Assembly: GCA_021234535.1 (NCBI GenBank)
Contig: CM037836.1
Coordinates: 32,268,769 to 32,332,768 of the forward strand
Direction: 5' to 3'
Origin: Stichopus chloronotus
Taxonomy: Eukaryota; Echinodermata; Holothuroidea; Aspidochirotida; Stichopodidae
DNA: 64,000 bases
The notes under the pieces were generated by a model. That model saw nothing but the letters and a program-made list of their open reading frames with translations, had not been told where the DNA came from and ran no database searches. Position numbers and translations under genes: made by a program. Positions 34,745 to 47,737 of this stretch are shown one piece after another. Positions within the stretch are counted from its first letter, which is position 1; every line of letters begins with the position of its first letter.

Positions 34745-36290
34745 TTATTATGACAAAGTAAGGCAGTCCCCCAACAGTTTTGTGCAAAAACTGTTGTTCG
34801 GTCTACTTTGCTGAATATCTCATATCTACAGTATTTGATAAGCAATATTTCTATGTTGAAAATATATAGATGCAGTTAATGTAACTTCAGTAGTAGGATA
34901 AGTTGGTACCAAAGAATTCAACAGCAATGGTCAAAATAGTCTGGACATGAAGTACATAAAGGTGAAGACTCTGAAGAATATACTCTGGGAAGGGTGGTAC
35001 TTTGAACTGCTTCTTTTAAGTGGGTAGGGAGAGCTAATATCTTGCTTTCATGGCCTTCATAAACAAGTTGAGATGATTTATGTGGTAGACAGACAATGAC
35101 TTACCCTTGCTCACGTCAATGCATCATTTAAGATAGCATACAGTGGTCTCAAATAAAGTTTGATGCCTTTGCTCACCACATGCATGTAATGTAAAAATCT
35201 CACTAAACACATCAAAGCGAGGTTGTGTTGAAAAAATTCTTGTAGTCGAAAGTAATGCTAGATAAAAATAACACAAGAATCATCAAAGTTTTTATGATTG
35301 ACACTTCCATTCTGTGAGCAAATTTTCAGGTCTGCACAATATTTTCTGGTATCACTCAGAAATGAAAGTTCACAAAGGCCAATTGAGCACATGGAGGGTG
35401 CTGTAAGAAGTATTTGGTAGTACTTTGCACCATTAAATGAGGATAAGTATTTGTGACGTACTAAAGCTGGCATACATTAAACTAGAACGCTGTACAAGTC
35501 ACATCCTTTAGGGGTTTTTTACTCAACTTTTGGTCCACTTTGTGCCTATTTCTATGTCTGTGCTGGTGGCCACTTGCAATGGATTAGTCCAGCATAAGTA
35601 TCAGACTCTGCAGGGTCTGCTTGGACTGGAAAGTTTCTGTTCCTAATCTTGGTCCGCCACCTCTGAAGGAACATCCATATATTTACAGTAATGTCTTCCA
35701 GTAGAGTGTTTACTCCCTTTTTGATCGCTGCCCTTGCAGACTGTGGACACTTGTTTTAATTATGCACACAACTTTGAACTAAAACCATTGTTTTTTGCTA
35801 CCAAATTCGGTGGAAGCATTGATGTGAGTGATGATGGGGAAAAGACCTGTGACTGACAAGTTTCGTCAATATCATGGTAATTTTCTACTCTTCTTCAACT
35901 GTTTTAGGTCTCTCTTAGCGATATCGTACTGCATTTCCGCCATAGGCAAATCTGGTGATAGGGTGAAACTTAGCTTCTGTACCATTGTTATTAGAAAGTT
36001 TTACTTTTATGTCGAGGCGAAATAGAACAGACCAAAGTAGGGATATGGCAAGACTAAAATAAAGATTGTCAGATATTGATGTAATATGTCTTCAAACACT
36101 TTTCATAACTCCTCTTATAATTCAGATGTAAAAGACTTGTGAAGTTTGAACTGTATCACTATTGTACTATTATATAAATATAACTCTTTTAAAAAGTTCT
36201 TCCCTTCGTATTTGAACGTATCATTATTTTCTCTCATTGTTCGATCGCTGCTAGATTGGCTCATTTCATGAGACCAACGCATAGTATTTT
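34745..36290. other. Intronic sequence, nothing recognised
   Basis: No repeat ends, tandem arrays or coding blocks were recognised in this stretch. Confidence 0.35.
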
Positions 36291-36303
36291 AGTTTGTATC
36301 AAC

Positions 36304-38676
36304 CAGGGATGTCGCCAGGTGGGCGGCAGCACCTAGCACTCGGAATCACCGCCCACCACTTAGCACTAATACAGTCTCTGCCGCCCACCACTGATTTTCA
36401 AAATAAATGCAAAAAATCACAGAATTAGTCTATAAATTCCCCCTGAATTTTCTCTCCAAATTGGCATGAGCACGACGCCTAGGCTATCCCCAATAGATGC
36501 CTAACTTTATAATCTAAGAATTAGGTGCACGGTACTAGCACTGTTTATAAAACGGGAAAATCATGAACAATCAAATGCCTATGCGTAACGTTGTTAAGTC
36601 ACTCATATACAGCTTCCCGCTCATCTCAGCAAGAGGCTTTTTACTTGGCATGCGCAGTCACTGCGGGTTCTCAAATGTCAATGCAATCTCTGTAAATGGT
36701 GAAGGAAGGCGGAGTTCATTTACATCATGACTTTAGCGTGTCTTGCATCAAATTGTGAAAGTAATGTCTGCCTGCCACTCACATACATTATAAACTTGTC
36801 AAAAATCGCAGGAAAAGGTGAATGAATCCGATGGACTCCCATTCACTCCACACCTGTCAGTCATTCTACATCGGTATCATGGGGGCGGGGCATAGACAGC
36901 TCATTCACGTCTAACCCGGCAAACAACAGCTGACAATTCTCCATTGAAACAGCACAAAGATTTCCTCACTTTGAGCGACTGAAGTACCGTATGATGCAAT
37001 ACGGCAGTTGTTTTGAATGGTCCCCATATTGGGCCCCCGATTTTCCGCGTTTCATAATGGAAATTTCCGTGTTTTTCCATTTTTAACTTTCTCATTTCTG
37101 TGAATTTCCGTTTCAAACATAATGGCAATTGCAAGTCACTCAATCCTAAGAGAATTGCTCCGCATGTGTACAACAGCGCACGGAGATATAGAATCCATAT
37201 ACACAGCGTAGCGTTAGAATGAAAACTGAAAAATGAAAACATCAGCGTAATGAAGGTTTGATCAAAAGAAATCATTCCATATTACTTCAAAATTTGCATA
37301 ATTCACAAAAGGTTGCATATTTCATGTAAGCCAAACTTGATTACTCGCATTTTTGAAGTTAAAATGTACAGAAAGGTCTCATTTGAAAAATACAAAGGAT
37401 TGCCCAAAGCCTTCCGAAAACTTAATGCAGTAATTATATCTCAATGTAGTTAGATGCACAGGGAATAGCCTAACCACCTCAGAGATTACGTGCACGTTTT
37501 ATTGCCCGTGAAAGAACAGCCGACTATTTGTAAGTTAAAGAAATCATGTTATTTAGTAAACAATCAAATGTATTCTACTGTTTTTCAGTCCCAGAGGCTG
37601 AAAATATTGAGATTCAAGATTGAATTTGTGGAAAGACGGCTTTGTTGAGGCAACGGTAGCATTAATGTTAGTAACTTACCCTCCTCGAGTTTTCGAGGGC
37701 GAGGCATACCGTAGTCAGTGCTAGAGTGCATGGGGAATGTTCGGTTGATTCAATCAGATGTTTTAGCCAGCTGCAGCTGGTCTGCTTGGGTTGCCTTTTG
37801 TTTTATGCTTGTGAAGTATTGTGATAGTTCCTTTGATATATCGATTGTAAAGTTTATGTGAGGAACTAAAGACTGTAAACCATGTATATTTCATTAATTT
37901 TAGCTTTTTTTCTGCCAAAATATCTTGTTGTGGAAAGTTTTGGTAAATTCTGTGAATTTCCGTCGTTTAGTTCAATTTTCGTTTTTTTTACTGCGGAAAA
38001 TCGATGGCCCTACCTATAGCCCTTGTACTGTGCTGTTATGTTGTTTGCGTAAACAATTAGTAGTGGCCGTGGATTTGCTTTTATTTCTGGAGGGAGTCTT
38101 CAGAAAACAAAGCAGTTTTCAAGGATTATATGTAATTAAATAAGCTGTATGTAATGCACAGTAACCAGACCCTGAGCCTAGAATTTATTACTGAGTGACG
38201 ACTAGTCAGTGAATTTCTAGGTCCGGTAGGTGGACGCTTGACAAATGATCACATTGGCAAATATTTGGGTCGCATTTGTGACTGATTTAGTCACGGAACT
38301 TGTGCAGCACTGACGTTTATGGCCCATATGTCCCCCTTATTGTGTAAGTACCATTTTGTGAAATTTCTATGTATTCGAATCGATATATTGAAATCAAATT
38401 TTTTAAATACCGATGTACCTTATTTACGTTTGAAATTATTCTCAAAAGAGCATGAATTTGAAGCAGTTTACAGCTCCTAAAAAAGGTAAAATCACAGAGC
38501 TTCCGAGGGCTTTGCCCCCTGGACCCCCACCAGAGACTTTGCCTCTGGATCCCACAAGGGCCCTAAGGTGGGCCCCTAGACCCCACGCCGAATAGGCGAT
38601 CGCTTGGTGATCGCGTCTGTCGTAAGGGGGCGATCCAAAAATGCCAGGCACTAATTTTGCTCTGGCTACATCCCTG
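36304..38676 (+). mobile_element. hAT-like element with perfect 8-bp target duplication
   Basis: A 2373-bp element beginning CAGGGATGTCGCCAG and ending CTGGCTACATCCCTG, flanked on both sides by GTATCAAC (36296-36303 and 38677-38684). CAGGGATG ends with an 8-bp duplication are typical of hAT elements. The right side is GC-rich with the word GGGCTTTGCCCCCTGGACCC. No transposase is readable: the 145-aa minus-strand ORF at 38442-38879 runs past the element's edge and is not a gene. A nested pair of inverted words (GATTTTCCGC at 37040 and GCGGAAAATC at 37993) hints at an inner insertion, but no duplication was found for it. Confidence 0.9.
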
Positions 38677-38689
38677 GTATCAACCGTAA

Positions 38690-41130
38690 AGTCAAACGTG
38701 ACTAGACATGTATACATAATTATATCGAGTGTCCAAAGTCTTTCCAGCGGACAGCGATCATAGGGAAACGCGATTACTAGATGAGTACATATCTTCAGTT
38801 GGGTATAAGTAGGCTGCAGCTCAAATTGTGAGGAATGTATCAAAGGAGGGGAATTCATTCGCCGAGAAAGACTTTGCAAAGTCTACATAAGTATGAAAGT
38901 AATTTTACCGTGACATTAGCTCAATCAGATGAAAATCATTGATTTTGCTTGAAAACTGAAATACTTTACAAATTTCATGTGAACTAACTACATTTCAAAT
39001 AGCTTTGAAGTTAAACTGGACAAAAATGCCCTGTGAAAAGAAATAGGAAGATAGTGCAAAATTTGCCAAAAAATGGAATTATGTCATGATGTGTTCAGGT
39101 GTGAAGAGAATAGTGTATCTTACCCTCTCAGCGATTGTGTATTTCATTGTAAGGACTGTGTGTGTACATGCATTGGCAGCGAATTTGTTTCTGGAGAAAA
39201 TTTTGTTTTCCAAATGTAAAGAAAGGAAGTTTTAAAAGCTTTTATTTGAGAAATTTATTTGTAAATAGTCTGCAATTATAAGAACCTTAATTATAAGACC
39301 TTAGAACTGACTGGTGAGTGTCGACTAGTACAGTAAGTGTATTTCTAGGCCACAAACGGCAAGTGGTATGTGGGAGACATGATTGCATCGATAAAAAGTG
39401 TGGCCAATTCAGTCGCTGCGCACATCTTTGTTTATATGTACACTGACACACATCTTTGGGTATATGTACACTGATAGTAGTGTTAAATATCTACCTCCCA
39501 CTGTTACATGATGATCTATCAGCTCCCATCCTTCCTATTTTGATTCTACCAGTGGCTTTCACTGTACCCCTGTAGTGATAGGATATATTGCATTTCATCA
39601 CAGGAACTGATGAATATAAATCAGATATATTTGTAACCCCTTGATCTCTTTGTGCTGTGGAAGTTTGCAGGGTCAGATCTCCCCAAAAGGGTGATTTGGA
39701 TTTGGTTATGAATACAGAGCGAGTTCATTACCCTAACTTGCACGCTCTCACATCTCTTTTAAGTTGCCATGTGTTGCCACTAAAGTCATACTGCAGGAAA
39801 ATATTGACTTGATCATAACAGACTTTACTTGATGTAAACTTTCCTCTAGGAAAGTATTTGCTGCTCAAAATAAATCCTATATGTGCAGCATGGTGGTAGA
39901 CTTGTATAAAATTATTCTAATGTTTTATAGAACTTGACCTAGGGTTTGAGGAGTTTTCTTGACTAAGAATACTTTTCGAGTAAACAAGCAAGATAAGTTT
40001 TAATTTTTATCTCTTTGTTCATTGTAAATTTCTATTCTCCAATTTAGTACTCAGTAAATTTTTTATGTTAAGAAAGATAAATGTTTGTGCAGTGACAATA
40101 CATTAGTTGAACATCACAAGCAGGTCCCTCAGACACAGCTGTCACAGTTTGTGCCACCAGATGAATTGGTGAATTGGAAATGTACCGTACTTTAGCAATT
40201 GGATATCAGACTAGCGGAAGGTTGGACCCTCCAAGTGCCCTGATCTTAATGAATCCCTCATACAAAATCCATTTGCAGTTTTGCTTCGTGTTAAAGGAGC
40301 TCATTTGATATCATTTCTTTTGGCGGGTGTGAAGGAAGCCATAGCACGCTGATATGTCTAATTAGCCTCATTAGTCATCTATTCTTAAGGTTACTGATAA
40401 TGTGATAATTTGTTGTTTGAATGAAGAGGGCTTGCCTGTGGTAAATACCCCGGGGTAAAAAGTGTCTGGTGAGAGATCTGCAATGAATGATTTTGATCAT
40501 TCTTTACTCTTTCATTGTTTGCTTTTCTTTGTTGCTTCTCTTTGTTGTCATATCTTCAGAATCTCATAAGTGTGACCTTTTACCATCAACACAGGTGTAG
40601 TAATCGAGAGCTGTGACAAAATATCATTAATTTTACACCAACTCAATGAGTTCCTTTAACAAATTCTGCTTGGCATATATTTGAAAACAGACTTTGATGA
40701 TCTGTGCTGTGGGAGACCTTGGGAAGGATGCTGTAGGATATCTTGGTGTGGGTGCTGCTGGAGCCTTTGGAATGTTAGACCCTGCTGTGCCCGATCACCA
40801 ATATAACATACACACACAAGGTGTCTGGCACATTCTCATTCACGCACAAGTTTCTCCGACCCCAAAAGAAACTGTAGGATATCCACACTTGTCAAGAAAC
40901 AACATTGATTTGTGCCCGGAATAAGTCGCAAAAATGACAACTAATGACAATGAGCCTTTCAGTTCATAGTTGAACCAACCAAAATGCGGTTGGATGCGAG
41001 ATTGTGGATATCGTTTTGAGAGTAAAGGCAAATTTTAAACTATTTACTAGACAAATGACAAACAAACATTTAACACATGCATTAGGCAGTATGCTGTGTA
41101 ACTTGTGAATATGTCCATATCAATTGTGAA
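38690..41130. other. Intronic sequence, nothing recognised
   Basis: AT-rich with no supported exon. A 76-aa ORF at 40694 has no family resemblance. An AT microsatellite follows at 41130-41160. Confidence 0.35.
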
Positions 41131-41371
41131 TATTATATAAGTATATAATATATATACAATATGTAAGTATACAAAGTGCGTGTTCCTCCTGCACCTTTGT
41201 TGAACATACCACTCAGTGAAGTGAGGTTGTGCACTAATTTCATTGTTTGGGATGCTACAGTAATTGTAAAATTTTGATATGCATTAAGCTTGCATGTGTG
41301 GCGATTCAGCTGTTCATAATGAACACCGAAGTGTTTTGTGTGAATTTTAAATATGTTTTTACTCTCCACAG

Positions 41372-41528
41372 GTGGATTGAGGCCTGTATCAGTGAAGAGC
41401 TCCCTCCAACAACAGAACTTGAAGAAGGCCTCAGAAATGGGGTATACTTGGCAAAACTGGCCCACTTTTTTGCCCCTGACAAAGTTCCCATAAAGAAAAT
41501 CTATGACCGTGAGCAGACCAGATATAAA
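41372..41528 (+). CDS. IQGAP: IQGAP-family protein, first CH-domain exon
   Basis: This exon encodes the start of the actin-binding calponin-homology domain. The acceptor is CTCCACAG and the donor GTGAGT. After one base completing the previous codon there are exactly 52 codons, including PPTTELEEGLRNGVYLAKL and KKIYDREQTRYK. These are the most conserved IQGAP CH-domain blocks and are nearly identical to the vertebrate proteins. It ends in phase 0, as the exon at 52809 needs. The minus-strand ORF over the same bases is a shadow. The following intron is 11.3 kb. This is the strongest protein-level signal in the window and shows no disabling change. Confidence 0.97.
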
Positions 41529-41529
41529 G

Positions 41530-42115
41530 TGAGTTCCATTTGTGAGTGATAATTCAAGGAGTATGTTTCTGGACAGATACTCATGGACAGTGGACAGATT
41601 ACTGAGCCAGTAGTTGAAATGTGTTTGTCCTTGAATGTATACACTCAATATTTAAATGTTTTATTGACAGAAACTCCTAAAAGTTGAAATCTTGACCTAT
41701 ACTCACTGAATTTTATATATATTTCTAGCAGTTGAACCATGGTTTTTGGCGATACTTATAGTCAGTATAATATTTAATATGTGTAACATTTGAGGAATGA
41801 CACTCTCTATGTCATATACAGTGACACTCAGATGGACTTTCTGTTTGTCATTGATTATGACTTCCTGCATTGGTTTGTACTATCTCAATGGCTTATAAAT
41901 GAATCATAACTAATAGCTAAAAGCATAAGTCTTTGAAACAAAACTTATTCTAAACATTATGCATAGAACTGCAAAATGGAGCAAACGAAGGAGAACCTTT
42001 GATGAGTGTTAAATGCCTTTCAATTGTTAAGTTAAAAACTACTTCATGATTTCTAATTGTAGAACACTGAGAGTCTAAGTATGTTTTAAAGGTCTGCATG
42101 ATGTAGCTAATTCAC
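41530..42115. other. Intronic sequence downstream of the first CH exon
   Basis: Unrecognised AT-rich sequence. Confidence 0.35.
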
Positions 42116-42120
42116 ATTAT

Positions 42121-42280
42121 AGACATACTTACCCCTTGCTTACTCAAACGATGGCTGGCCTTGGTCTAGAGGGTGCAGTGTCGGAATAGATTTTGATTGC
42201 ACTTTGAGCTAGGTCAATCTTAGTGCATAAGTAAGCAAGGGGTAAGTATAGTCACTCATGAATACCCACAGAAGTGAGTT
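42121..42280 (+). repeat. Inverted-terminal-repeat fragment, both ends close together
   Basis: A left-type end (ACATACTTACCCCTTGCTTA, 42123-42142) and a right-type end (GTAAGCAAGGGGTAAGTATAG, 42231-42251) face each other about 90 bp apart. Body words GGGTGCAGTGTCGGAATAGA and TTTGAGCTAGGTCAA lie between them. It looks like an element reduced to its terminal repeats. Confidence 0.65.
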
Positions 42281-42844
42281 GTGGGGAATGAACTTAGATT
42301 GAAATATATCTGCAGTGGTTTTTCGGTGATGAAACAATACGGTGTGATTCATTTTGTGTACCTTACAGTATATCTTGTGAAAATTGATTACATGCTCTTC
42401 AAAAGTTTTTACATTCCTGTTAGTACAGGAGGCTTTACAAAACCTTTAAACAAAATTGATGTTCACTGTTTGTGTTTTAAGCCACAGAAGTAGTACTTAA
42501 AGGCTGTAATGCATCACCCCAAGCTATATTTTTACCTCCCGGAAAGCAAAATTCTCAACTGGTTCTAAGTTACAGTACTCTTTGATTGACAGGCAAAGTC
42601 GAAAGATGCAGAGCAGCTTGTATTGCACAGCGTACACAGGGATCCATTGTTTTGATTACACATGTGGAGGAATTTAAAACAGGCTGAGGGAGGGACTAGA
42701 TGTTGGTGGTTGGGAGAATTAAATTGTCTTGGGTGATGAGTTTTTGTCTTTAATACCACTTAGATAACATTACAGGACTGTAAATACTATGATGAGAAGT
42801 GCATGTAAATGCACATTGTCACTGCCAGAGTGAAAGCCAAATGA

Positions 42845-42985
42845 GGGTGAGCCTAGGCTTGGAGGGTGCGGTGTCAGAATAGATTTCAATTGCATTTTGA
42901 GCTAGGTCAAACATAATGCATGAGTAAGCAAGGGGTAAGTGTAGTCATGTGTGAATACCCACACCAGTGAGTTGTCGGGGAAACA
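42845..42985 (+). repeat. Right-type terminal repeat of the same family
   Basis: GGAGGGTGCGGTGTCAGAAT, TTTGAGCTAGGTCAAAC, ATGCATGAGTAAGCAAGGGG and GTGAATACCCACACC match 42170-42275 and 51840-51940. No left partner is adjacent. Confidence 0.65.
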
Positions 42986-43613
42986 AACTTCTTACACATG
43001 TGTACATATGGTATTAAAGTCTGGATCCACTGGATGAATATATTTGGTTAATCTGGGGGTCATTGATTATTTACTTCTCACTTTTGACAAAATGGACATT
43101 GGCAGTTTTGTTTTGATTACAGTTAATATAAATTAAATGTTGATATTCCAGCTTTTAACAATTACTGTATGTTTCATGATCATATATGTAGTGATTAAAG
43201 TTTTGTCATTGAAAAGCCTGTGTTGGGCCAGTGCCAGAGACATCAAGAAAGTGGCCACTTATTTGCAAAATTTTATAAGTTGACATTTTCTTGCATTGAT
43301 GACAGTACCCTCAATCATTTTATGTTCATTTCATAACTGATATTTTTTTTTTGTCATAACTGATATTGTGGACCAAAATTTCAGACATCTACCCCAGTAT
43401 ACCATGGCATCAGGTAATGTTTCATACTGGGTATAGACCATTTACAAAGTTCACTCGTCTGAGAGCTTAAGGTACAGTATGCAATTTGTATGTATACCTT
43501 GATTTCATTGGCAGGCTAATTGAACTACCATACCTCTACATTTAAGGAGAGTTGTGAAAAATTTTATCTTAGAGCAATTTATTACAGTTTGTACTTTTAT
43601 TTGTTCACATAGT

Positions 43614-43675
43614 GGACATATACTTACCCCTTGCTTCACTAATGCATTCATTTAGTCTTGCTGTAAATGCTATTA
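43614..43675 (+). repeat. Left-type terminal repeat of the same family
   Basis: GACATATACTTACCCCTTGC followed by TTCACTAATGCAT matches 47335-47375 closely. The 42845 fragment in inverted orientation lies upstream. Confidence 0.6.
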
Positions 43676-43869
43676 AATTTTACTTGACAAACTGAAAGCC
43701 ACTTCCACATAATTTCTCTATTTGGACAGAATGTAATCTTTGAATCTGTCCTTAGAAGTTGTACACAGATACATTACTGTGATGTTACTTTAACTTAGTA
43801 GTTACTACCTGCAGCATGAGGTATGTTAATTACTTTTGTTCATTGAGAAGTTGTATAATACTATGATGG

Positions 43870-44748
43870 CTATTTCAGGTAACTGGAAGTTGCTGGAAAA
43901 AATTCAAACTGTGCAAATTCAAACCATTGGTGGCACTTGATAAATAGATGATCTCTGTCAAATTTTGATGAGGTCAAAGGTCACATGAGGTCAGTAGAGG
44001 ACATATTGTAGCTTGAAAACCTTATAAACATGGTATCTCAATGAGGGAAAGTTACTTGATTTTTAAAGTTAGTATGTGGGTAGTCTATTGTAAGTAGATG
44101 GTCCCTATTCTTTTCCAGGTAGGTCAAAGGTCATTTGAAGTCACTAGAGGAGAAGTCTGAAAAAGTATTAAGGAGGATATCTCAGCAACTAAAAGTTGCC
44201 AGAATTTCAAATGTAAAGTATTGGTAGCATTTGATAAGTAGAAGATCTCTGTTAAGTTTTGGTGGAAGTCAAAGGTCACATGGGATCAATAGAGGGCATA
44301 GCTTGAAAACCTTGTAAACACATTATCTCAGTAAGGGAAAGTTGCTTGAACTTCAAAGATGGTATGTGGGTAGTCCACTGTGAGTAAATGATCCGTATTC
44401 TTTTCCAGGTAGGTCAAAGGTCATTTGAGGTCACCAGAGGAGAAACTCTGCAAAGCTATTAAGAAAGCTGTCTCAGCTGTTGAAAGTTGCTGGAACTTCA
44501 AACTCTTAACCTTGGTTGCTCTTGGTGATTAGATCATCTCTGTCAGGTTTAAGGGAGGTCAAAGGTCATACAAGTTCAGTAGAGGTCATAGTTTAGAAAT
44601 GTTGTCAGTATGATCTTCAGATGGAAAAGTTGCTGGAACTTCAAACTTAATGTATAGTTTGGCCATTGTGAGTAGATTTTGGTATGTTGGTTACCCTTTC
44701 TTCATCATAAATATTGGCAAGGAATCACAAAGTCCTTTGACTTTCTGG
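43870..44748 (+). mobile_element. Helentron-like minisatellite element, H1-related, 5' end not found
   Basis: About six diverged units with four perfect AGGTCAAAGGTCA motifs (43971, 44121, 44411, 44556). The 3' end is intact: GGCAAGGAATC (44716-44726), hairpin AAGTC-CTTT-GACTT (44730-44743), then CTGG (44745-44748). The hairpin differs from the other H1 copies (AAGCC/GGCTT) by a paired change. Confidence 0.65.
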
Positions 44749-44754
44749 TTCTTC

Positions 44755-45980
44755 TAGGTGTGCAAAAACACACTTCTCACAGTGGCTTGCGGTGAGTGAT
44801 GGTGTGCGATAGCTTTGGCATGCCCCAGAATCAAGTGTTGTTCAGATTCGAATACAATGATAACTAGTACTCGAAAATAGCAGAGTAAGTACAGCTTAGA
44901 AGGTAGTAAAGTACGGCAAGTGTCCCAATACACCAAACATGCACAGTATATAGAGACCAGAATACAAGATACAGTATGATACTGAATATGAACTACATGT
45001 ATTCACAAGCTAAAATCCACAGTATGTCCACTCCTCAAGAGAGCCAAAAACAGATTAAAAACCAGTCCTCAAAATTGTGAGAAAAATAACTAGATCCTTG
45101 CAGCAGTGAAACTTTCAACTGATAAAAGATCAAAAGTTCAAGTCATTAACATACCAATTGTTCTTATCAGGAGCAGTCTCTCTGCCACGGTCCTTCTGAG
45201 CTCAAAAGGTTACATTTACTACAGGTTAAAGCAATACAGCATGCATACAGAGATAACTATACAGTAGGGTGACAGTTGAGTGCCTTTTTCCAACATCAAG
45301 GCCTGCAGTTGGTTTGATCCAGGAGCATTGTTCATAGAATGCAGTAGATTTGATGCAGAAGTTTAGTTCATAGAATGAAGTTGGTTTGATCCAGAAGAAT
45401 ATCTTTATAAAATGTAGTAGATCTGATCCAGGATTAAAGGATGCATTGATAGCAGAATGTAGGATTGCTCTCCTGATGTTTTTTTCATGTGAAAGGCTTT
45501 TAGCTGTAATGAAAATGTAAAGAAAGTAATTTTGAAAAGGCAAGATGGTGCAACAGCTCATATTGTCACATCTAAATTGAAAAGAAAGTTGTTTAGTTGA
45601 TGGTAATAATCAGCAGAGTATATTAATGGCCCGTTTCTTTAGAGATGTGTACAGTATTTGTATGATACCAGTTAGATATTATTAGACTCTTGTACTTTAC
45701 TCACAATCCTGTAGGTGGGTGGAGTATCCAGTAACAGAGAGGAAGTCACACTCTGTGAAAAAGGGAAGCTAATACACCCCAAGTTTGTATGTGATACATG
45801 TAGCCTAGTGTTTCACTGATGTTATCAGAAAGTTACTGTGAGTGACCTATGTCTATCACCTTTAACTTACTGAGAATTACTGTATTGAGGACATTTTGTC
45901 ATGATCATCCTGTTGTAATGCTTGTACAGTATGTTATATTGATTCTGTGTTGATATCTGTTGCATATTTGATTCTATGGT
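44755..45980. other. Intronic sequence; weak internal repetition at 45300-45430
   Basis: Short words (TTTGATCCAGGA, TTCATAGAATG, GTAGAT) recur three or four times at about 50-bp spacing in 45300-45430. Otherwise nothing was recognised. The 111-aa minus-strand ORF at 45226 covers this weak repeat and is not a supported gene. Confidence 0.4.
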
Positions 45981-45984
45981 GATT

Positions 45985-47215
45985 CTTTGGTGATATCTAA
46001 AGCTTTGTTTTTCTGTGGCAATATCAATCGCATATCTGTTGATTCTATGGTGACATCTGTTGCTCTTATTAATTCTATGGCGACATCTGTTGCTCTTATT
46101 GATTCTTAAGTTATGTCTGTAGTTTATTGATTCTCTGGTGATATCTGTACTGTAGCTTTCTCATGGTGTGACGATATTGATTGTATGGTGATATGTGTAG
46201 CTCTTGTTGATTCTTTAGTGATATCTGTAGCTTATTGTTATCTGGTGATACCTATAGCTTTTCATTATTGGCGATTTATCTGTTATCAGGTATATTGATT
46301 CTCTCATGATATTTGTAGCTCTTCTCTAGTGATATCTTACCGGTAAGCTATCTCATTCTGTGGTGATATCTATTGATATATATTGATTCTATGGAGATAT
46401 TTGCAGCCCATATTGCTTCTACATAGTGACATCTGTAGCTTGTTGATTCTCTGGTGATATCTTACCTTTTGTTTTCTCATGCTGTAGTAATATTGATTGT
46501 ATGGTGATATGTAGTTTTTATTGATTCTTCAGTTATATCCGTAGTTTATTGGTTCTCTGGTGATATCTTACAGTACTTTAAATAGTTTTCTCATGCTGTG
46601 GTGATATGGATTGTATGGTGATATGTGTAGCTCTTATTGATTCTCTGGTGATATCTGTAGCTTGTTGATTCTCTGGTGATATCTTACCTTTTGCTTTCTC
46701 ATGCTGTAGTAATATTGATTGTATGGTGATATGTAGTTTTTATTGATTCTTCAGTTATATCCGTAGTTTATTGGTTCTCTGGTGATATCTTACAGTACTT
46801 TAAATAGTTTTCTCATGCTGTGGTGATATGGATTGTATGGTGATATGTGTAGCTCTTACTGATTCTCTGGTGACATCTGTAGCTTGTCGATTCTCTGGTG
46901 ATACCTTACCTTTTGCTTTCTCATGCTGTAGTAATATTGATTGTATGGTGATATGTAGTTTTTATTGCTTCTTTAGTTATATCTGTAGTTTATTATTCGT
47001 GGGTAATATCTTACTTCAGAAAGCTTTCTCATGCTGTGGCGATATTGATCGTATGGTGAGATGTGTAGCTCTTATTGATTCTCTGGTGATAGTTGTAGCT
47101 CATTGATTTTCTGCTGATATGTATGGAGCTGTGGTGATATCTGTTGCATAGTGATTGTATGGCTATATTTGTAGCTTAGTGATTCTCTGGTGATACTTGT
47201 TGCTTTCTTCTTCTG
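45985..47215 (+). repeat. Degenerate ~28-bp minisatellite with 222-bp higher-order repeat
   Basis: The basic unit resembles TTGATTCTCTGGTGATATCT plus GTAGCTT. In 46460-47000 the array has a longer period: the word CTTACCTTTT starts at 46461, 46683 and about 46905, giving exactly 222 bp twice. Within this period the order of unit variants is conserved. ORFs here are repeat translations. Confidence 0.88.
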
Positions 47216-47737
47216 ATGAAAACCATAAATCTTTGTACTCAAGATGGTGTCCTCTTTGGTAAATGTGTTCTTGTTACATATTACTTGTAGACACAGGTTG
47301 CCGACCAGCCTTATAATTCCTGTATTTGACATTGTAGACATATACTTACCCCTTGCTTCACTAATGCATACGTGTGACCTTGCTCTAAATGTTCTCGAAA
47401 CTAATTCTAGCACCGCGCCCTCTGAGGCCTAGCCTGCCCTTGTTTGCCTTTTGCTTGAGTTTTCTACATCGTGTTTGAGACTGTCCTCCGTTTTTTGCCT
47501 TGCGCAAAGGCATCTAATCCCGAAAACCTTTAGTATCTATGTGTGTGGTTTCGTTATCATTACTTTTTCTAGCAGCATTAATTCTGTTCAAATTTATCCT
47601 TGCTCCTTCAATAATTTGAGTTAAAATTTTTATACTTGGTGCAGTGTGCCTAGGAACGATATCCTACCATGCTGCTGCACAATTAGGTCTGTAGCCTATC
47701 CATTTTGTTTATCATGCAATTTACATTAGGTAAGTGT

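Noticed and set aside
38442..38879. 145-aa minus-strand ORF
   Set aside because: It crosses the right edge and target duplication of the hAT-like element, so it cannot be one ancestral gene; no domain was recognised.
41133..41648. 171-aa minus-strand ORF
   Set aside because: It lies antisense to the IQGAP CH exon; the spliced plus-strand reading has clear family motifs and splice sites.
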